DNA of 64,000 nt, from NCBI RefSeq assembly GCF_011947265.1, contig NZ_JAATHD010000005.1, positions 147,680 through 211,679 on the forward strand, written 5' to 3'. Under the pieces are notes generated by a model. That model did not search any database. It worked only from the letters and a program-made list of their open reading frames with translations, and was not told the origin of the DNA. The stretch is from Paenibacillus sp. HB172176. Its GTDB lineage: Bacteria; Bacillota; Bacilli; Paenibacillales; Paenibacillaceae. Below, piece after piece: positions 54,560 through 61,226 of the stretch; within the stretch, counting starts at the first letter, position 1; every line of letters begins with the position of its first letter. A program made the translations under genes and the position numbers.

Positions 54560-55234
54560 CTAATGGTCAACCGCTTCTTCGCGATGCAAATAGGCGATGG
54601 CTTCCGAGCGACTGGAAACCCCAAGCTTTTTATAGATGACAACCAAGTAATTTTTCACCGTTCCCAATGTTAAGAACAGCTCGGCTGCAATGGCTTGATT
54701 GGATCGGCCTTGCTTCAAAAGCGCTGTGATGTTTCGTTCCTGCGCAGTCAAGCGCTGCCACGCGAGAGGTTGCGAGTAGGGAGGAGCGGGAACGGATGAG
54801 TAAGGCTCCGCTCTTCCCATAAGCTGCATCAGCCTATTCTGAATGCTGATAGGGTAGCTTAACCTTCCGTTGATGCAATCCTCAATTGTGGAGAAAATCT
54901 TCGCGGTTTCAGTGCCCTTTGTCAAAAAACCGTTCACGCCTTCACGCAACGCTTCCCACATGTATTGTTCATCGTCGAAGGACGTCAGAATTAGGATTTT
55001 CGTATCGGGAAACGCAGCCTTGATACGCCGAGTCGCCTCCAAGCCGTCCATCTTGGGCATGCGAATGTCCATTAGCACAAGATCGGGTCTGTGCAAGTAA
55101 ACCTGCTCGATCGTAGACAGACCGTCATTGGTTTTGGCAACGACGTTATAGTTTCCCCCCATTGTCAGAATCGCGGTCAAGCCATCTCGAATCAGAGGTT
55201 GGTCTTCTGCAATAATAACAGTTGTCTCAGCCAA
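54560..55234 (-). CDS. NarL-type response regulator of the surface island
   Basis: 224 residues: a receiver (TTVIIAEDQPLIRDGLTAIL; phospho-acceptor in LVLMDIRMPKMDG; Lys in FLTKGTE) and a LuxR/GerE DNA-binding domain (LTAQERNITALLKQGRSNQAIAAELFLTLGTVKNYLVVIYKKL). The start is a TTG at 55234 preceded by GAGGTGAT, which lies inside the kinase gene and overlaps its end by 8 bp, so the two are translationally coupled. The partner kinase is DesK-like. Candidate binding sites with ACT-NN-AGT symmetry occur upstream of three surface-island genes (inference). Confidence 0.92.
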   Translation of the reverse strand: MAETTVIIAEDQPLIRDGLTAILTMGGNYNVVAKTNDGLSTIEQVYLHRPDLVLMDIRMPKMDGLEATRRIKAAFPDTKILILTSFDDEQYMWEALREGVNGFLTKGTETAKIFSTIEDCINGRLSYPISIQNRLMQLMGRAEPYSSVPAPPYSQPLAWQRLTAQERNITALLKQGRSNQAIAAELFLTLGTVKNYLVVIYKKLGVSSRSEAIAYLHREEAVDH

Positions 55235-56402
55235 CGAAATCACCTCGTCGCTGGGGGTGTTCGTGAAGCGGTATCGTAATTTCCACTGTGACTCCTCCAG
55301 TGCTTTCATTGGCTGTAACGGCAAATAGGCCGGACGCAGCTTGCACTCTCTCCTTCATGGCATTTAATCCAAAGCCTGGAACGATAGCAGCATTTAATTT
55401 CCCATTGTCTGATAAGCGAAAATAGAGAAAACCGGATTTGTACATCAGAGAAAAATGAAAGAAGGTGCTGGAGCCGTGCCGAACGCCGTTTGTAAGTCCT
55501 TCCTGCAAAGCTCGAAGAATAGTAGATTCGATAGCAGGCGGCAAAGTGGGCAATTCATCATCAATTGTGTACTCCACCTGGACTTGAGTTTGTTTTTTCA
55601 GGTCTTCAATCAGCTTGACCAGTTCGGAGGCAAATGGCGTGAAGAGGCTCCTCGTACGCATTGAATGGAGAGTCGTTCGGACGTCCTCCAGTCCGTTGCG
55701 GACATTGTCTTTTATCCGCTCGATCATATCCTGGGCCAAAGTGGGCTCGTTTTTTTGCAAAGCAAGCTCGGCGGTCTGCAGTCCCACCAGGGCGGAGGTC
55801 AGCGTATAGCCGACCGAATCATGAAGATCGCGGGAGATGCGGGTTCGCTCTTGCAACGCGGCAGAGCGTTCCATTTCTTTCGTTATAACTTGAAGCTCAT
55901 AGCTTTTGGCTGCTAATTGACGTTTTTGCAAATAGGCTGACCTGGCTAGTTTGCCTACCAGGAAAAACGCAAAAAAGCCGATGCTTCGCGGGAAAAGAAA
56001 GTAAACTTCAGCAAAAATGGCGTTGGATTCACGGTACAGCAAGACGGCCGCAATGTTGCTGACGAAGCATGCCAACGAGAAAACCAAGGCTCGCCTCAAG
56101 GGATGATGGTACGCATATTCACCAACGAGAATTAATAGATAAACCTGCGTAACATAGCTTTCCGACCAGGCATACAAGATGAGAATGAGAATAAGCTGCG
56201 CATGCATATACCATAAGCCTTTTTTTTGCTGCAGAGCAACCTTCAGAATGTAGTCTCTGAGAAGGATGACCGCAACATAAGCGCAAGCAAAAAAAACTAG
56301 GCCTAAAGACAGGCGAGGCGTTTGATAAAGAAGAATCGCAGTAACCGCGACAGAGATGCTTGTTAAGAAGAGCTGGAATTTTTGATTAACTTGAATATCC
56401 AC
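55227..56402 (-). CDS. DesK/NarL-type membrane sensor histidine kinase
   Basis: 391 residues. Several hydrophobic segments (about six) fill residues 10-165 with almost no extracellular domain, as in DesK- or LiaS-like intramembrane-sensing kinases. A coiled coil is followed by HisKA_3 with the phospho-acceptor in RISRDLHDSVGYTLTSALVG, and a HATPase with LQEGLTNGVRHGSS and FGLNAMKERV. GTG 56402 is favoured because GAGGTG lies 7 bp upstream; an ATG at 56435 in frame has no ribosome site. It is divergent from the GLUG/dockerin gene with a 266-bp shared intergenic region, and it is the partner of the coupled response regulator. It may sense membrane or cell-wall state (inference). Confidence 0.9.
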   Translation of the reverse strand: MDIQVNQKFQLFLTSISVAVTAILLYQTPRLSLGLVFFACAYVAVILLRDYILKVALQQKKGLWYMHAQLILILILYAWSESYVTQVYLLILVGEYAYHHPLRRALVFSLACFVSNIAAVLLYRESNAIFAEVYFLFPRSIGFFAFFLVGKLARSAYLQKRQLAAKSYELQVITKEMERSAALQERTRISRDLHDSVGYTLTSALVGLQTAELALQKNEPTLAQDMIERIKDNVRNGLEDVRTTLHSMRTRSLFTPFASELVKLIEDLKKQTQVQVEYTIDDELPTLPPAIESTILRALQEGLTNGVRHGSSTFFHFSLMYKSGFLYFRLSDNGKLNAAIVPGFGLNAMKERVQAASGLFAVTANESTGGVTVEITIPLHEHPQRRGDFVG

Positions 56403-56475
56403 CGCGCACTGCACCTCATCGAAGGAATTTACCATTATTTTATCACACTAACCCTGTATTAATAAATTCGAGAAA

Positions 56476-56533
56476 TAACGAGTTAGTACTTTTTCTTTAA
56501 TAGTGATTTTTTCACAAGCATGACTTAAGTCAT
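56476..56533. promoter_or_regulatory. Palindromes in the divergent kinase / dockerin-gene intergenic region
   Basis: A perfect 14-bp palindrome, ATGACTTAAGTCAT (56520-56533), contains ACT-TA-AGT. Nearby are TAACGAGTTA (56476-56485), arms TAAC/GTTA, and GTGA...TCAC around 56504-56516. The rest of 56403-56668 is AT-rich with no reading frame. These are candidate operators for the NarL-type regulator controlling its own operon and the GLUG/dockerin gene. Confidence 0.45.
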
Positions 56534-56668
56534 TCTTTATGCGAGGACATGGGAATATATGCTTATTTTTAAAGTGATCGATGACCTTCTTCATCTATTC
56601 CGGCAACGGCAATTGCATTATATTAAGTACTGCCCAGAGATATATACGACGATTGGAGGAGAGAGACT

Positions 56669-59266
56669 ATGTCTGCTCGGATGAGACAAAAATTAAGTTT
56701 GGCCATTGCCGTGCTAATTATGGCATCCGCGTTAAGCCTTGGCGCTTCAATGCCTGTTCACGCGAGCGCGGTCTTTGCGGGAGGGAATGGAGCGGATTGG
56801 AATCCGTATCAGATCAAGACGGTGCGCCAGTTGGCAGCAATGAGCCAGCGACCCGATCTGCACTATATTTTGGTGAATGATTTGGATGCAACGACCTATC
56901 TGGCTGAGGGCGGAGAAGGCTGGAACGATGGAGCCGGCTGGCTGCCGGTCGGCGACGGGACTTCCCCGTTTTCGGGCTCCTTTGACGGCAAAGGTCATAC
57001 GATTACGGGGCTGCGCATCAACCGCAATACCGACGGTTTGGGGATGTTCGGTTATGTGTCAGAGGAAGCCGTCATCCGAAACATCCGGTTGCAGAACGTA
57101 AATGTAAGCGGTACGGCCGGTTTAATGGGAAGCTTGGCGGGCGTGAACCGCGGGACGATTGAGAATGTCGCTTCGGAAGGCGCGGTTGCCTCATCCTTGC
57201 TTATGTATACCGGAGGCTTGGTCGGTTCGAATACAGGATTGATTCGTTATGCGCAAGCTGCAGTTGATACCACGGGCGATATGGCTGCTGGCGGCCTTGT
57301 CGGCAACAATGAAGGGACGATTACAGACTCCTTCGCTGCGGGTGCCATTACGGGCGGTTCCAATAATACTTTCGGCGGCTTGGTCGGCAACGCAACGACA
57401 AACAGTGATATTACTCGAAGCTATGCCACGGGCAATGTGACAAGCGCTTCGTCCAATGCTGGCGGACTGGTTGGCTTCAATCAGGGAAGCATATCGCAAG
57501 CCTATGCTGCGGGTAATATTACGGGCAATGTGACGAGCGGCAACAATATTGGCGGGCTTGTCGGAACGCTTCAAGGCTCCGTGACAGATGCGTACGCTAC
57601 CGGCTCTGTCAGCGGCGCTTACGGCGTGGGCGGACTGGTCGGCTATGGCGGCACGATTACGAATGCCTATGCGACTGGAAGCGTATCCGGGATCTCTATG
57701 GTTGGAGGAATAGCGGGAGGCGGCGCTGCAGTCACAGCCTCCTATTATAATTCCGATACCGCTGGGCAATTGGATGCAGAGCAGGGAGAAGCGAAATCGA
57801 CGGCTGAGCTTCAGTCAGCCGCGACTTTTGCGGACTGGAATTGGGATACGCTCTGGTCTATTGATGAAGGAAGCAGCTATCCAGCGCTTCAAATGCAGGA
57901 CGAGTCGGCTCCGTGGATTGTTCGGGCAACGGTGGAAGATGCCAGCCCTAATCAGGTCGTTCTCTTGTTCAATAAAGCGGTCACTGCGGCGGATGCAAGC
58001 GGAATCTCGATTCGTGTTCAAGATCTCGAAGCAAGCATCGTGGGAACGGACTTCGACACGGCAGCGCATAGCGTTACACTCACCCTAGATGCGCCTGTTA
58101 CGTTCGGGCAGAGGGCAACGATTGCCTATAACGGCGCGGGAACGCTGGCCGATCTGGGGAGCCGGTCGCTGGACGGCTTTACGGAGAGCATTCTGAATCG
58201 TGTCGGGAAACGCATCAGCTTCGATGTCAATGGAGGCTCCTCCGTTGATCCGATTCTGGCTGCTGCGGGATCGACCGCTGCAGCGCCGGTCGCGCCTGCC
58301 AGAGCCGGCTATCGTTTTGCAGGCTGGTACACCGAAGAGCAGCTGTCGGAGCCTTGGGATTTCGCGACAGACCTTGTGCAGACAGACATGATCCTGTATG
58401 CCAAGTGGGTTTCCCCTCCGCAGTTGGTGTTAGACAATTCCTCGGGCAGTGCGGAAACCTTTCTGGATACCCCGCTGTCGCTTTCTCTTGGAGAAGACAT
58501 CGTGGCCATTGAATTTACATTAACCGCTTCTTCAAATCTGATTCAATTCCAGACGGACAGCTCCGAGCTTGCCCATGCTTTCATCAACTATATCGGGGAG
58601 GATGAGCAAGAACAATACCGCATTGTAATCGGCTCTGCGGAGCAGTCCGTTCTACCGGAACAGCTTGGTTATTTCAAGTGGCGCATTGCAAGGGAGGTTT
58701 CGTATCAGCAGCCGATGCAAATCACCTTGTCCAACATCCTGGTCTCTGACTCTGCAGGCGCCACTACGGCCATCGCCGATGTGGAGGCAACGGTCACTAT
58801 TGACGATACAGCAGCGCCAACCTTAACGTTGACATCGTCCACATGGCCGAATTTGGCGACCAGCGTCGACATTATCGTAGCTGCTGACGGCACAGGAGGC
58901 GATATTGCACAGCTGAAATGGGCGGAAGGCGAGAAAGACCCGGCCTGGTTCAAGTCTGAGGGATCGATTATTGCCGGTAATTCTGTGGGGATAACAGCCA
59001 ATGGCTTATATACGTTCTATGCCGAGGATGAAGCAGGCAATGCCGCCGTTCAAACGATCGAAGTCGGAAATTACGTTGTGAAAGGGGATGTCAACTTCGA
59101 TGCGTCTCCTTATTTCGTCGATATTACAGATTGGCAATTGTTAGCCAATTATATTCTGTTCGAGGATGCTCCCGATGACAGGCAGCTCTTCGCCGCTGAC
59201 ATGAACAATGACGGCGATATCAACGTTGGAGACTGGGTGCTGCTAGCCAAGCTATTATTGCAATAA
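56669..59266 (+). CDS. Secreted GLUG protein with C-terminal dockerin
   Basis: 865 residues. Signal peptide ending VHASA (about 33), a GLUG-repeat block (34-405) homologous to those of the 2100-residue SLH protein, a SwmB-like domain (408-510), an InlB-type B repeat (513-580; FDVNGGSSVDP, GYRFAGWYTEE), a beta-sandwich (585-715) that could itself be cohesin-like, an Ig-like module, and a type I dockerin at about 808-865. The dockerin has two calcium-loop repeats. The second (ADMNNDGDINVGDWVLLAKLLL) has the canonical Asp/Asn spacing; the first (GDVNFDASPYFVDITDWQLL) carries three extra residues in the loop. No SLH is present, so surface retention probably depends on the dockerin. TTGGAGGAGAG precedes the ATG. 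The cohesin gene follows after 29 bp. Confidence 0.84.
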   Translation: MSARMRQKLSLAIAVLIMASALSLGASMPVHASAVFAGGNGADWNPYQIKTVRQLAAMSQRPDLHYILVNDLDATTYLAEGGEGWNDGAGWLPVGDGTSPFSGSFDGKGHTITGLRINRNTDGLGMFGYVSEEAVIRNIRLQNVNVSGTAGLMGSLAGVNRGTIENVASEGAVASSLLMYTGGLVGSNTGLIRYAQAAVDTTGDMAAGGLVGNNEGTITDSFAAGAITGGSNNTFGGLVGNATTNSDITRSYATGNVTSASSNAGGLVGFNQGSISQAYAAGNITGNVTSGNNIGGLVGTLQGSVTDAYATGSVSGAYGVGGLVGYGGTITNAYATGSVSGISMVGGIAGGGAAVTASYYNSDTAGQLDAEQGEAKSTAELQSAATFADWNWDTLWSIDEGSSYPALQMQDESAPWIVRATVEDASPNQVVLLFNKAVTAADASGISIRVQDLEASIVGTDFDTAAHSVTLTLDAPVTFGQRATIAYNGAGTLADLGSRSLDGFTESILNRVGKRISFDVNGGSSVDPILAAAGSTAAAPVAPARAGYRFAGWYTEEQLSEPWDFATDLVQTDMILYAKWVSPPQLVLDNSSGSAETFLDTPLSLSLGEDIVAIEFTLTASSNLIQFQTDSSELAHAFINYIGEDEQEQYRIVIGSAEQSVLPEQLGYFKWRIAREVSYQQPMQITLSNILVSDSAGATTAIADVEATVTIDDTAAPTLTLTSSTWPNLATSVDIIVAADGTGGDIAQLKWAEGEKDPAWFKSEGSIIAGNSVGITANGLYTFYAEDEAGNAAVQTIEVGNYVVKGDVNFDASPYFVDITDWQLLANYILFEDAPDDRQLFAADMNNDGDINVGDWVLLAKLLLQ

Positions 59267-59295
59267 TGCTCCGAGTATTCTATGGGAGGTACACA

Positions 59296-61140
59296 ATGAA
59301 AGTAACAAAGATGGGAATTCTCATTGCAGTAGTCGCTCTCATATGGGCGCATGCCTTCAGTCCGATTCCTGCGAATGCCGCAGAGGGAACGCAGCAGCTT
59401 CAAGCAGGACAAGCTGTCGGACAGAACGGCGCAATGCTTGACGTGCCCATTATGTTGAAAAGCAACGGCGAAGTAACTGCATTGCAATTGCAGCTTGACT
59501 ATGACCGGGACGCATTTGCCCTGATTGAAGTGAAAAAAGGTCGCGGGCTCGCCTCATCCTTTGAAGTGCTCTCTAATCTGGACAATGGCAAGGTTGTCAT
59601 TGGCAGTATAGATTCGAGCATCGCTGACGGCCTGCGAGAGGTTGCCGTCGCAAGCTTTCGAATTAAAGCTGATGCGCCGGATGGAAAGTATGCCATTAAG
59701 CTGACGAATACGGCATTCACTGACCGCGAGGCGCGAAATTTATCCAGCCAATTCCGGCTTGTTGATGGCTCGATTACAGTCGGAGCGGGAAATGGCGACG
59801 ATGGAGGCGGAAACAACAATGGGGATGGGGATAGTGAGGGGGGCGGCGAAACTTCCGCCTCCCCTGGCTCTGAACCAACTGTCGAATTGGATGCTCAAGC
59901 CCTTGTCAATGGAAAAACAGCCCAAATTGGAAAGGCAGTAACGTCGCAAGTCAGAGGAAAGACAAAAACAACCGTCACGGTCGATTCGCAGAGGGCGGCG
60001 AATCTTCTGGCAATGGAGGCGGATAAGGCTCAGCTTACTCTTCCAATGCCTGCTCCCTCCGATGTCAACTTTGTCGTGCTGGACGGTCAACTCCTTCAGC
60101 TAATGGAGCAAAAGCAGGTTGTGATTGAAATGCGAACCGATAATGCCAGCTATACCCTGACTGCGGAGCAGCTTCGTATTGCAGCTCTTGCCGAACAATG
60201 GGGAGAAGCGGTGAACCTGCAAGATATGCAAATACAGATTGAAATCTCTCTTCCGTCCAAGGAAACGACGGCAGCTTTTGAAGAATCAGCCTCAGAGGTT
60301 GGCTTCACGCTGCTGACATCGCCGGTTCAGTTCACCGTTCAAGCCGTATATGACTCACAAACGAAGGAAATTACCGATTTTCCGGCCTATGTCGAACGAG
60401 GTATCGCCTTGCCGCAAGGTACGAATCCGACACTGGCTTCGACCGTCGTCATCCTTGAACCGGACGGCAGCGTACGCCATGTGCCGACCCGCATAATCGA
60501 TGATGAAGGTACGTATTACGCCTTGGCGAGCAGCCTGACGAACAGTGTGTATGCTGTTATCTCGCATCAGCAAGCGTTTCAAGACATGGATGGCCACTGG
60601 TCGCAGACTGTGGTCGACGATTTAAGCTCCCGTATGGTGCTCTCCGGCACGAGCAAGAGTAGGTTCCAGCCGGACCGCCCTATTACGCGTGCCGAATTTG
60701 CCGCAATCCTCGTCCGCGCGCTTGGGCTCAAGCAAGAGAGCGGTTCGTCATCGTTCACGGACGTTGCGGCAGAATCATGGTATAGCGAAGCTGTTCGCAC
60801 TGCTTCAGAGTACAGCTTGATTAATGGCTTTGAAGATCAAACCTTCCGTCCGGCGGACAATGTTACCCGGGAGCAGGCTATGGTCATGCTTGCAAACGCC
60901 ATGCCTCTTACGGGGTTGACGGCCGGGCTGTCGGTCGAAACCACTCCATTCCATGGCCTGGACGTCTTCACCGATGCTGCGAACACTTCCGATTGGGCAA
61001 GGAACGGCGTAGCTCGAAGCTTGCAAGCGGAGCTTGTATCGGGAAGAAGCTCGGCTGAGCTTGCCCCGCAGGCGAACGTGACCCGCGCAGAGACTGCCGC
61101 CATGGTGTGGCGTCTGCTTGAGAGGTCCGGGCTGATTTAG
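59296..61140 (+). CDS. SLH-anchored single-cohesin surface protein
   Basis: 614 residues. Signal peptide ending ANAAE, then a cohesin-like domain at about 29-165: QAVGQNGAMLDVPIMLKS, VTALQLQLDYDRDAFALIEV, VASFRIKADAPDGKYAIKL and FRLVDGSITVG match the beta-strand phrases of cohesins. A Gly/Asn/Asp-rich linker (166-195) follows, then an SLH-proximal module (196-425; FPAYVERGIALPQG, LEPDGSVRHVPTR, SLTNSVYAVISH) also found in two neighbouring SLH proteins, and three SLH domains (425-614; ITRAEFAAILVRALGL, VTREQAMVMLANAM, VTRAETAAMVWRLL). ATG 59296 follows GGGAGG. It should bind the dockerin of the upstream product at the cell wall. Single-cohesin SLH proteins are known as anchoring proteins in cellulosome bacteria; here no enzyme-rich scaffold is seen. 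Confidence 0.84.
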   Translation: MKVTKMGILIAVVALIWAHAFSPIPANAAEGTQQLQAGQAVGQNGAMLDVPIMLKSNGEVTALQLQLDYDRDAFALIEVKKGRGLASSFEVLSNLDNGKVVIGSIDSSIADGLREVAVASFRIKADAPDGKYAIKLTNTAFTDREARNLSSQFRLVDGSITVGAGNGDDGGGNNNGDGDSEGGGETSASPGSEPTVELDAQALVNGKTAQIGKAVTSQVRGKTKTTVTVDSQRAANLLAMEADKAQLTLPMPAPSDVNFVVLDGQLLQLMEQKQVVIEMRTDNASYTLTAEQLRIAALAEQWGEAVNLQDMQIQIEISLPSKETTAAFEESASEVGFTLLTSPVQFTVQAVYDSQTKEITDFPAYVERGIALPQGTNPTLASTVVILEPDGSVRHVPTRIIDDEGTYYALASSLTNSVYAVISHQQAFQDMDGHWSQTVVDDLSSRMVLSGTSKSRFQPDRPITRAEFAAILVRALGLKQESGSSSFTDVAAESWYSEAVRTASEYSLINGFEDQTFRPADNVTREQAMVMLANAMPLTGLTAGLSVETTPFHGLDVFTDAANTSDWARNGVARSLQAELVSGRSSAELAPQANVTRAETAAMVWRLLERSGLI

Positions 61141-61176
61141 AATTAGACCCTCTATATGCTAAATGAATAAGTAGAA

Positions 61177-61214
61177 AACGGGCGCCATCAGGATTCATTC
61201 CCGAGGCGCCCGTT
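61177..61214. terminator. Terminator between convergent cohesin and FIVAR genes
   Basis: AACGGGCGCC (61177-61186) pairs with GGCGCCCGTT (61205-61214), a ten-pair perfect stem. The T-runs are short on both sides. It lies between the two stop codons and could serve both. Confidence 0.7.
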
Positions 61215-61226
61215 AATCGATAGGTC

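Noticed and set aside
56669..61140. A full cellulosome gene cluster
   Set aside because: Only one clear cohesin and one dockerin are visible; the GH9 enzyme at 31510 has no dockerin.
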